Below, piece after piece: positions 16,250-23,021 of a stretch of 64,000 nucleotides of DNA (within the stretch, counting starts at the first letter, position 1; the number at the start of each line of letters is the position of its first letter). The translations under genes were made by a program, and so were the position numbers. The notes under the pieces are model-generated. The model was not told the DNA's origin, ran no database searches, and worked only from the letters and a program-made list of their open reading frames with translations. The stretch comes from Succinivibrio dextrinosolvens. Its GTDB lineage: Bacteria > Pseudomonadota > Gammaproteobacteria > Enterobacterales > Succinivibrionaceae. The DNA lies in NCBI RefSeq assembly GCF_900116345.1, contig NZ_FPAH01000007.1, forward strand, positions 1 through 64,000. The letters are read 5' to 3'.

Positions 16250-17407
16250 ATGAAAAACTATTCACATATCGAAACCTCATTCATTCACGGCGGCATCAGT
16301 ACTGACGAATATACTGGAGCAGTAAATGTCCCAATCTATCAGACCTCAACCTATGCCCAGAAAAACATTGGCGGTGATGTAAAATGGGAATACTCAAGAA
16401 CCGGCAATCCTACCCGAGCAGCCTTAGAGAGTCTTATTGCCGAGCTTGAGGGCGGCGATGCAGGCTTTGCCTTCGGTTCAGGAATGGCAGCCTTAACTGC
16501 CGTAATCTCCCTGTTTAAAACCGGAGATAAAATCCTGATTTCATCCAATGTCTACGGTGGAACCTACCGTGTTTTAGACAAGATCTTCTCAAACTTCGGC
16601 ATTACCTATCAGATTACCGATACCACTGATTTAAAAGCCTTTGAAGAGGCTATCACTCCTGAGGTTAAGGCAGTGATTATTGAGACTCCTGCCAATCCTC
16701 TTTTAACCATCACTGATCTGAAGGCAATTGCAGAGATTTCCCATAGACACAACCTTGTGGCAATTGCCGACAATACCTTTATGACTCCATATCTGCAGAG
16801 ACCGATTGAACATGGATTTGATATTGTGGTTCACAGTGCCACCAAGTATATCGGCGGTCATTCTGATGTGGTAGCCGGTCTGGTTGTAACCAGAAATCCA
16901 GAAGACTCAAAGAGAATCGCTTTTATTCAAAATGCAACCGGTGGTGTTGCCGGACCTTTTGATTCCTTCCTCATGATCAGAGGCATCAAGACTCTGGCTG
17001 TACGTATGGACAGACATGCTCAGAATGCACAACAGATAGCTGAGTATCTGCAGCTGCATAACGGAGTTAAAACCGTTTACTATCCTGGTCTTGCAGGTTT
17101 CAAAGGTCACGAGATCCACCACAGACAGGCAAAAAACGGCGGTGCCATGATTTCCTTTGAGCTTACAGAGGATTATGACATTAAGAAATTCTTCCCAAGC
17201 CTTAAGCTGATTACCCTGGCCGAAAGTCTTGGCGGTGTTGAGTCTTTAGTATGCCATCCAGCCTCCATGACTCATGCTTCAATTCCAAGAGATCTTCGAA
17301 TTAAGCTTGGTATTACCGACAATCTCATCAGACTTTCTGTAGGCATTGAGAATGCCTCAGATCTGATCTCTGATTTAAAACAGGCCATTGATAACAGCAG
17401 AATATAA
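16250..17407 (+). CDS. mccB: Cystathionine gamma-lyase/gamma-synthase family PLP enzyme (MccB-like)
   Basis: 385 residues, Cys/Met metabolism PLP family. The PLP lysine is Lys199 in HSATKYIGGHSD; YSRTGNPT (48-55) and FGSGMAALTA (75-84) are hallmark motifs. The family includes cystathionine gamma-lyase, gamma-synthase and beta-lyase, which are hard to separate by eye. Because it is paired with a cysteine synthase-like gene (order methyltransferase, mccB, mccA) behind a polycysteine leader, cystathionine gamma-lyase activity releasing cysteine in reverse transsulfuration is the best fit. The Shine-Dalgarno of the next gene (AAGGAGG) overlaps its stop. I use the mccB symbol as a functional guess. 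Confidence 0.75.
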   Translation: MKNYSHIETSFIHGGISTDEYTGAVNVPIYQTSTYAQKNIGGDVKWEYSRTGNPTRAALESLIAELEGGDAGFAFGSGMAALTAVISLFKTGDKILISSNVYGGTYRVLDKIFSNFGITYQITDTTDLKAFEEAITPEVKAVIIETPANPLLTITDLKAIAEISHRHNLVAIADNTFMTPYLQRPIEHGFDIVVHSATKYIGGHSDVVAGLVVTRNPEDSKRIAFIQNATGGVAGPFDSFLMIRGIKTLAVRMDRHAQNAQQIAEYLQLHNGVKTVYYPGLAGFKGHEIHHRQAKNGGAMISFELTEDYDIKKFFPSLKLITLAESLGGVESLVCHPASMTHASIPRDLRIKLGITDNLIRLSVGIENASDLISDLKQAIDNSRI

Positions 17408-17417
17408 GGAGGGAAAA

Positions 17418-18329
17418 ATGTTTTATTACAATTCAATCAAAGATCTTATCGGCAATACCCCACTGGTAAAACTTAATCAGGTTGTGGAGAGTTCCTCTGT
17501 AAATCTCTTTGCCAAGCTTGAGCTGTACAACCCCGGCGGCTCAGTAAAAGACCGTACCGGTACCTACATGATTGAGGATCTGGAAAGAAAACAGCTTTTA
17601 AAAAAGGGCGGTACCATTATTGAGGCCACCGCAGGAAATACCGGCCTAGGTATAGCCATGGCCGCCCTAAACAAGGGATATAAGATTATCTTTGTTGTAC
17701 CAGAGAAATTCTCTGAGGAAAAACAGATTCTGATGAAGGCTCTGGGCGCTGAGATTATCAGCTCTCCTCGTGAGGAAGGTATGCTTGGAGCCAGCAGACG
17801 TGCTGAAGAATTAAGAGCAAAGATCCCTGACTCTGTAACCTTAAATCAGTTTGGCAACATGGCAAATCCACTGGCTCACTACGAGACTACCGGACCTGAG
17901 ATCTATAAGGCTCTGGACGGTCAGATTGATTATGTGGTGGCAGGTGCAGGCTCAGGAGGTACATACAGCGGAGTACTTAAGTATTTAAAGGAGCAGAATC
18001 CTGATATCAAAGGCATTCTTGCTGATCCATACGGCTCCACCATGGGTGGCGGTGAACACCATGACTACAACATCGAAGGCATCGGTAACGATTTTATTGC
18101 TGACACCATGGATATCAAACTGGTGGATGAGGTTATCAAGGTCTCAGATGACGATGCCTTTGAAGCTTCCCGTCTTCTGGCAAGAAAGGAAGGCATCTTT
18201 GCCGGCTCTTCCTCAGGTGCAGCACTAAGTGCCTCTTTAAAGCTGATAGCAAAGGGAGTTAAGGGTAACATCGTCACCATCTTACCAGACCGCGGCGACA
18301 GATATTTCTCCAAGAAATTATACAGTTAA
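17418..18329 (+). CDS. mccA: Cysteine synthase / cystathionine beta-synthase-like PLP enzyme (MccA/CysK family)
   Basis: 303 residues from the ATG at 17418, which has a perfect AAGGAGG Shine-Dalgarno; an upstream TTG in frame is not needed. Lys44 in GGSVKDRTG binds PLP; ATAGNTGLG (about 73-81) and GSGGTYSG (about 179-186) are substrate and phosphate loops. The pattern GGGEHHDYNIEGIGNDF resembles cystathionine beta-synthase-type members such as B. subtilis MccA, which joins O-acetylserine and homocysteine. A plain O-acetylserine sulfhydrylase is the alternative. It is the last gene of the polycysteine-leader operon and acts in the cytoplasm next to the lyase gene that would split its product. 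Confidence 0.78.
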   Translation: MFYYNSIKDLIGNTPLVKLNQVVESSSVNLFAKLELYNPGGSVKDRTGTYMIEDLERKQLLKKGGTIIEATAGNTGLGIAMAALNKGYKIIFVVPEKFSEEKQILMKALGAEIISSPREEGMLGASRRAEELRAKIPDSVTLNQFGNMANPLAHYETTGPEIYKALDGQIDYVVAGAGSGGTYSGVLKYLKEQNPDIKGILADPYGSTMGGGEHHDYNIEGIGNDFIADTMDIKLVDEVIKVSDDDAFEASRLLARKEGIFAGSSSGAALSASLKLIAKGVKGNIVTILPDRGDRYFSKKLYS

Positions 18330-18458
18330 GAATTAATTTTCTTGTTCAATGTTGGCTGGGACAACGGATATGTCAGGATATTCTCCTGCGAACTCCGATG
18401 CTTCCAGCTTTTTTTTCAGCTATACACCAGTCCACTCTTTTCACGCCAAACTGTCTGC

Positions 18459-19796
18459 CTAAGAGTTAAAACCGTATTTCACACTGCACTTTTTCATGCA
18501 GAACCAGGTTAAAAGCAGGGAGCTGATTTCAGCTACCACGATAGCCAGCCAGATACCGTTAGAGCCGATCAGCACCGGCAGAACCAGAATAGCTCCGATT
18601 TCAAAGATAAAGGTTCTGAAGATAGATATCACCGCAGAAACCATACCGTTGTTCAAAGCAGTAAAGAAAGCTGAACCGAAGATTGCGATACCGCTGAACA
18701 GGAAGGATACAGCATACAGCTTTAAGGCATGAGAGGTCAGATAGCACAGCTCCTTATCATAGCCCACAAAGATCTGAGCGAGCATATCAGAGAAAACCTC
18801 TGATACCAGTACAATGACCGCACCGCCGATTAAAACCAGTTTCAAGGCTCTCAGCAGAATCTTCTTGAGCATCATCTTTCTTCTTGCTCCAAAGTTATAG
18901 CTGAAGATTGGAGCACTGCCTGTAGCAAAACCATAGAAAGCTGCAGTGAAAAGGAAGCTTAGATACATGATGACGCCAAAGGCTGCCACTCCGTTATCTC
19001 CATAGGCTTTTATAAGCTGGAAGTTATAAACGATAGTAACCACACTTACCGCAATATTGGTAACCATCTCAGACATGCCGTTAAAGCAGGAGCGACTCAG
19101 AACCCTGAAATCAAACTCAGGATTCTTTGAAAGTGACAGCAGCGAATCATTCTTTGATGAAAAATAAATCAGAGCGACCGTAACACTTATAACCTGAGAT
19201 AACACGGTAGCGATGGCAGCTCCCTTTAGTCCCATCTCAAAGACGATAATAAACAGCGGATCCAGCAACATATTGAGCACACCGCCAAAAAGTGTGATGC
19301 AGAAGCCCAGCTTTGGTTTTTCGGCAGTAACGAAGAAGCCCTGCAGGGTAAATGACAGGATAAAGAAAGGGGTAGATAAGAACAGATAGTCTGCATACAG
19401 AGTTGCATAATATAAAAGCTCTCCCTGTGCCCCGAGCATCCTGGATAAATCCTCGGAGAAGCAGAAGCAGACAATGCCAAATAAGGAACCTATACCCAGC
19501 ATCGCGTAGATAAACATGGAGAAATAGGCATTGGCCTTCTCCTTATCTCCTCTGCCAAGACAGATACCAACCAGAGCATTACCGCCGGCTCCGATCATAA
19601 GGCCGATTGCTGCGGCTATAGGAAACAGAGGATATATAAGGTTAACCGCAGCAAAAGGAACCTTTCCCACAAAGTTGGAAACAAAGAAACCGTCCACCAT
19701 GGTGTAAATGGAGGTAAACACCATCATGGCTACAGCGGGGAACGTAAAGACAATAAGTTTATGACAATCAAAGTTATCAGATAAATGTATTCGCAT
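18459..19796 (-). CDS. MATE family multidrug/toxic compound exporter
   Basis: 445 residues with about twelve hydrophobic spans in two related halves, as in the MATE family (NorM/DinF/MepA). The N-terminus FTFPAVAMMVFTSIYTMVDGFFVSNFVG is typical of MepA-like proteins: a Pro in helix 1 and MVDGFFV. These inner-membrane antiporters expel cationic compounds using sodium or proton gradients. The start is an ATG with a weak GAGAG ribosome site. An inverted-repeat element (19815-19992) sits directly upstream and may hold or disturb the promoter. It converges on the cysteine operon. The substrate cannot be told. Confidence 0.88.
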   Translation of the reverse strand: MRIHLSDNFDCHKLIVFTFPAVAMMVFTSIYTMVDGFFVSNFVGKVPFAAVNLIYPLFPIAAAIGLMIGAGGNALVGICLGRGDKEKANAYFSMFIYAMLGIGSLFGIVCFCFSEDLSRMLGAQGELLYYATLYADYLFLSTPFFILSFTLQGFFVTAEKPKLGFCITLFGGVLNMLLDPLFIIVFEMGLKGAAIATVLSQVISVTVALIYFSSKNDSLLSLSKNPEFDFRVLSRSCFNGMSEMVTNIAVSVVTIVYNFQLIKAYGDNGVAAFGVIMYLSFLFTAAFYGFATGSAPIFSYNFGARRKMMLKKILLRALKLVLIGGAVIVLVSEVFSDMLAQIFVGYDKELCYLTSHALKLYAVSFLFSGIAIFGSAFFTALNNGMVSAVISIFRTFIFEIGAILVLPVLIGSNGIWLAIVVAEISSLLLTWFCMKKCSVKYGFNS

Positions 19797-19814
19797 AGAA
19801 AGCTCTCTTGAGCT

Positions 19815-19992
19815 CTCAAAAAGAACTTATTGCAGTCCGATTTTACGCTGTGACGAAGAGACAACAACCTTAAGAAAACCTTGCGGCTATCTTTAGAGGA
19901 TGAAAATCCGAGGATATTTTATTGAGAAATTTTTTGACTTTATAGAGTGATGTTAATGCACTTTATAATCGGACTTAATGAGTTCTTTTTGA
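19815..19992. repeat. Small inverted-repeat (MITE-like) element, about 178 bp
   Basis: The left end (TCAAAAAGAACTTATTGCAG followed by TCCGATTTTA, 19816-19844) and the reverse complement of the right end (TCAAAAAGAACTCATTAAGT followed by CCGATTATA, 19963-19992) match at most positions. About 120 AT-rich bases lie between, without an ORF. The layout is that of a non-autonomous transposon remnant. No target-site duplication is obvious. An alternative is a large operator for the MATE gene. Confidence 0.4.
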
Positions 19993-20044
19993 AAACTTCT
20001 TGTTATTAAAAAAATTTCTAACCTATTTATAAGGCTAGGTGGAC

Positions 20045-20253
20045 AAATCAGACTTATCAAAATTAATCCGTAAGGAAGATGAAGCCTTTCTCACGTTCAG
20101 AATTTTGAGGATGTAAAAGATCACAGTGTAAAGATTTTTGCTTGGAAAAAAATTTAAACATCGCCTTGTTTTTACATTAATGACGAACGCAGAGTTATCC
20201 GCTTAGCCGTCATCGCAAGGGGATCAGAAGAAGTTAAAGAACAGAAAGTTTGA
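20045..20253 (+). pseudogene. Decayed small ORF, possibly a RelE/ParE-type toxin remnant
   Basis: Three overlapping plus-strand frames read like one broken protein: a lead segment KSDLSKLIRKEDEAF, then NFEDVKDHSVKIFAWKK, then FKHRLVF, then INDERRVIRLAVIARGSEE before TGA at 20251-20253. Frameshifts fall in A-runs and T-runs. The last part resembles the C-terminal strands of RelE/ParE toxins (HRLVF, then strand RRVIRLAVIA). No start codon with a ribosome site and no antitoxin gene is seen. The identification is weak. Confidence 0.3.
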
Positions 20254-20426
20254 ACTGTTTCTCATAATAAATTAATTTTTTTCTTAAAATATCCTCTTGA
20301 TTTTACGAATAATTACTTATTTAAAGATTAGATTAATCCTGATTAATCCAAAATTAGTGATCCTAATACTACATTTATTTGAATCGTAACCTAAACTTAA
20401 AAGCAGACACTTGTTATGGAGGGTGT

Positions 20427-21035
20427 ATGGCTAAAAAACCAAAGATTATTGGCAGCAACGATATTATGTTATCTCTATGCCAGAGTGTTTCTTCTGTTTT
20501 AACTTCAGCAACTGGTAAAAAAACAGACTTCGTGCCACTGATTCAGAAAATTTCAAAGACTGTTCTGACTCCAGATATCGGTACCTTTGTGATGTTTACC
20601 GGTTCCTTCTCAGGTATGGTGGTTATTAATTTCCCTAAAGAAACCGCAATGGAGCTATACAAAGCCTATCTGAGCAACATGGGTCTGCCTGAATCTGAAA
20701 TGGCTAAGAACTATACTCAGGACGAGGTAAGTAATTCCTTAGGTGAGTTAATGAACCAGATTTTAGGTGATTTTACTCGTTCAGTTAGTGATGCATTGCA
20801 TATTAGGATCGACCAATCACAGCCAAAAATGTTAGTATTACCACGTGAAGTTCAGATTAATATTTCCGTTGATCTGGATAATCCGATTTTCGGTAAGGTA
20901 ACATTCAATACAGAATCAGGAAATGTATTCTATGTTGAGCTTGCCATGGACGATACTACATTTACTGCTATTCGTGATTTTGAGTCAAAGAACACAGAAT
21001 CCCCAGATGATATTTTGGAGCAGTATAAAGTTTAA
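20427..21035 (+). CDS. DUF3334 family protein (CheX/CheC-like fold)
   Basis: 202 residues from the ATG at 20427, which has GGAGG five bases upstream; a longer 218-residue frame starts at a TTG without such a site. The sequence SNDIMLSLCQSV, TPDIGTFVMFTG, NSLGELMNQILGDFTRSV and PKMLVLPREVQI matches DUF3334 proteins of Vibrio, Shewanella and Aeromonas as I recall them. The ELMNQ-type helix and domain layout resemble CheC/CheX/FliY-type phosphatase domains, but the biochemical role of DUF3334 is unknown to me. It is followed 20 bases later by engB and may share its transcript. Cytoplasmic; no signal peptide or membrane span. Confidence 0.72.
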   Translation: MAKKPKIIGSNDIMLSLCQSVSSVLTSATGKKTDFVPLIQKISKTVLTPDIGTFVMFTGSFSGMVVINFPKETAMELYKAYLSNMGLPESEMAKNYTQDEVSNSLGELMNQILGDFTRSVSDALHIRIDQSQPKMLVLPREVQINISVDLDNPIFGKVTFNTESGNVFYVELAMDDTTFTAIRDFESKNTESPDDILEQYKV

Positions 21036-21055
21036 CGAGACTTAGATATTTATAC

Positions 21056-21691
21056 ATGACAGATACTATCAAAAAGGCTGTCTTAGATTTTAGAAAAACC
21101 AAATTTGTAACCAGCGCACCAGATATTTCGAAGCTACCGGAAGATCTGGGCGCTGAAATTGCTATTATTGGTAGATCTAATTCAGGCAAATCATCTTCAA
21201 TCAACGCAATTTGCGATCAGAAAAATCTAGCCAAGACCAGTAGAACCCCAGGACGAACCAGACTTATCAACCTGTTCTCAGTTGCTGATAAGCGTTATCT
21301 TGTTGATCTTCCAGGATACGGCTATGCCCAGGTTCCAGAAAACATGAAAAGACAGTGGCAGAAATCAATGACCGATTATCTGCAGCAGAGAAAATGTCTG
21401 TGCGGTCTGGTGGTTACCATGGATATCAGAACACCGCTGCGTGATCATGACCGTATGATTATCGACTGGTCCATTGCCTCAAATCTTCCTGCACTGATCC
21501 TTCTGACCAAGTGCGACAAGTTCGGAGTCAACAAGCGTAAAGAGATGGTGGGAGAAGTCAGAACCGCCCTCTCAGAGTTTGGCGGAAACTTTAAAATTAT
21601 CGCCTTCTCCGCCCTAAAGAAGATTGGTATAGATGAAACCAGAGAAGTTTTAAGAAACTGGTTTGAGCTTACACACACAGATAACGATTAA
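21056..21691 (+). CDS. engB: Ribosome biogenesis GTP-binding protein EngB (YihA/YsxC)
   Basis: 211 residues, typical length. G1 is GRSNSGKS (39-46), G3 DLPGYGYA (about 84-91) and G4 TKCD (about 151-154). An alternate G1 residue (RSN) is normal for the family. EngB is a cytoplasmic GTPase needed for assembly of the 50S subunit. It stands between the DUF3334 gene and gmk; all three read in the same direction with gaps of 20 and 14 bases, suggesting co-transcription. The ribosome site is weak. The start MTDTIKKAVLDFRK fits family N-termini. Confidence 0.95.
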   Translation: MTDTIKKAVLDFRKTKFVTSAPDISKLPEDLGAEIAIIGRSNSGKSSSINAICDQKNLAKTSRTPGRTRLINLFSVADKRYLVDLPGYGYAQVPENMKRQWQKSMTDYLQQRKCLCGLVVTMDIRTPLRDHDRMIIDWSIASNLPALILLTKCDKFGVNKRKEMVGEVRTALSEFGGNFKIIAFSALKKIGIDETREVLRNWFELTHTDND

Positions 21692-21705
21692 TTACAGCAA
21701 ATACT

Positions 21706-22329
21706 ATGAAAAAAGGAACTCTATATATCGTATCTGCCCCATCAGGAGCAGGTAAATCATCACTGATTGCATCTATTTTAAAGAGATTCAACCTTGATGA
21801 CTCTCTAAGACTTTCTGTATCCCACACTACCCGTCAGCCAAGACCTGGCGAGGTGGATCATGTAAGCTATCACTTTGTTACCAATGAAGAATTTGAAGCC
21901 CTGATTGCCCGCGGTGCCTTCTACGAATACGCTCATGTATTCGATCACTACTACGGCACCTCAAAGGAAATTGTTGAGCAGTGGCTTAATGAAGGCAAGG
22001 ATGTGCTTTTGGATATCGACTGGCAGGGTGCAAGACAGATCCGTGAGCAGACTCCTGATGCCAAGGGTATCTTCATTATTCCACCTTCACTAGAGGAGCT
22101 AAACCGCAGACTGGTTTCTCGTGCCACTGATGCCCCTGAAGTGATTGAAAAGAGAATGAACAAGGCTATTGGTGAGATTTCCCATTATGATGAATACGAC
22201 TATGTAATCATTAATGATGATTTTGAGGAGAGTGTTCTCAACATGAGATCAATTATTCTGGCCAACAGAGCAAAGCTGGATAAAAAGAAAGAAGAAATAT
22301 CAGAACTTTTTGGTCTCAACAAAAACTAA
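21706..22329 (+). CDS. gmk: Guanylate kinase
   Basis: 207 residues, as in E. coli Gmk. The P-loop APSGAGKSSL (11-20), VSHTTRQPRPGEVDHVSYHF (about 38-58) and the GMP-binding tyrosine/glutamate region (EYAHVFDHYYGTS) are all present. It phosphorylates GMP or dGMP to the diphosphate using ATP. Followed by rpoZ and spoT as in E. coli, so it supplies GDP next to the ppGpp enzyme. Here, however, a 395-base hairpin-rich spacer with its own promoter-like box separates gmk from rpoZ, so the classic operon is probably split. Confidence 0.97.
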   Translation: MKKGTLYIVSAPSGAGKSSLIASILKRFNLDDSLRLSVSHTTRQPRPGEVDHVSYHFVTNEEFEALIARGAFYEYAHVFDHYYGTSKEIVEQWLNEGKDVLLDIDWQGARQIREQTPDAKGIFIIPPSLEELNRRLVSRATDAPEVIEKRMNKAIGEISHYDEYDYVIINDDFEESVLNMRSIILANRAKLDKKKEEISELFGLNKN

Positions 22330-22355
22330 TTTGATTGAATTGGGATTTTTTAGTG

Positions 22356-22459
22356 TATAATGGCACCTGCTTTGTCACTGGTAAAAGCAGGTCTTGTCTT
22401 CTAAGCTCCAAAAAAACTAAGAAAAAGATCTCAATAACATATTGAGACCGAGTTTTTTT
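22356..22459 (+). ncRNA. Candidate small RNA between gmk and rpoZ
   Basis: A TATAAT box (22356-22361) is followed at once by a 9-bp hairpin ACCTGCTTT/AAAGCAGGT (22365-22373 with 22384-22392), an A-rich single-stranded stretch, and a second hairpin TCTCAATA/TATTGAGA (22429-22436 with 22440-22447). An outer AAAAAACT/AGTTTTTT pairing brings it to a T7 run ending at 22459. This is the layout of a roughly 95-nt Hfq-type sRNA or an attenuated leader. No ORF is present. No RNA family was recognised. Confidence 0.45.
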
Positions 22460-22476
22460 CACTTTAAAAGACATAG

Positions 22477-22711
22477 TTATGCTGTTTCTTCAGTTTTTAT
22501 TTTTGTCTTTACCAGAGATCATTAATCTTCACCTGCATAGTGCAGGAATGATAATTAACGATCACTTAGCAGCATAAGCTTGTCTAATATATTGTATTAG
22601 ACGGTTTATCGGTATAGAATTTCGATATGAGATGTTTAAAGGACTTATGCTAGTAGGTCCTGCAATCTGTCTTCATATGGAAAACAAGTAAAGACAGATT
22701 TTAATCTTTTT
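22477..22711 (+). promoter_or_regulatory. Tandem hairpins forming the rpoZ-spoT leader region
   Basis: Four structures follow one another: TTATGCTG (22477-22484) with CAGCATAA (22570-22577) enclosing a long hairpin 22517-22563 (ends GATCATTAAT/ATTAACGATC, core CCTGCA/TGCAGG); GTCTAATA/TATTAGAC (22582-22602); GGAC/GTCC (22641-22660); and a perfect 10-bp AATCTGTCTT/AAGACAGATT (22664-22700) followed by a T-rich run to 22711, terminator-like and just 14 bases before rpoZ. Pairings are seen directly. A control role is inferred. Confidence 0.45.
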
Positions 22712-22724
22712 AAAGGTACAGATT

Positions 22725-23009
22725 ATGGCAAGAGTTACCGTTGAAGACGCTGTAAAGAAAGTTGGAAACCGTTTTGATTTAATTCTTCTTGCAGCCCGCC
22801 GTGCACGTCAGATTGCTTCAGGAAGCAATCCACTTGTAGAAGAAGATAAGGATAAGCCAACAGTAATCGCTCTTCGTGAGATCGAAGAAGGCTTAATTAC
22901 TAAAGAATTTTTAGACAAGCAGGATAGAAAAGACCACTTACGTGATTCTTCTATTCACCCTGCTGATAACGAATTTGCTCCAATCGATGGCGTAGAAATG
23001 TTTAGCTAA
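22725..23009 (+). CDS. rpoZ: RNA polymerase omega subunit
   Basis: 94 residues, near the E. coli length of 91. [20 protein letters not shown] and the following [11 protein letters not shown] are the highly conserved omega N-terminus. Omega binds the beta-prime subunit, helps assembly of the polymerase and forms part of ppGpp site 1. It is directly upstream of spoT (12-base gap), keeping the polymerase ppGpp site and the ppGpp enzyme under one transcript. The ribosome site is AAAGG, ten bases before ATG. A terminator-like hairpin lies immediately upstream, so expression may be attenuated. Confidence 0.97.
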   Translation: MARVTVEDAVKKVGNRFDLILLAARRARQIASGSNPLVEEDKDKPTVIALREIEEGLITKEFLDKQDRKDHLRDSSIHPADNEFAPIDGVEMFS

Positions 23010-23021
23010 TCGGAGCACTCT

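Noticed and set aside
18330-18458. Protein-like stretch on the minus strand (LEASEFAGEYPDISVVPANI before a stop) between the cysteine operon and the MATE gene
   Set aside because: Only about 30-40 codons, needs a frameshift in an A-run, has no start or ribosome site, and no family could be recognised. Possibly a remnant, too weak to list.
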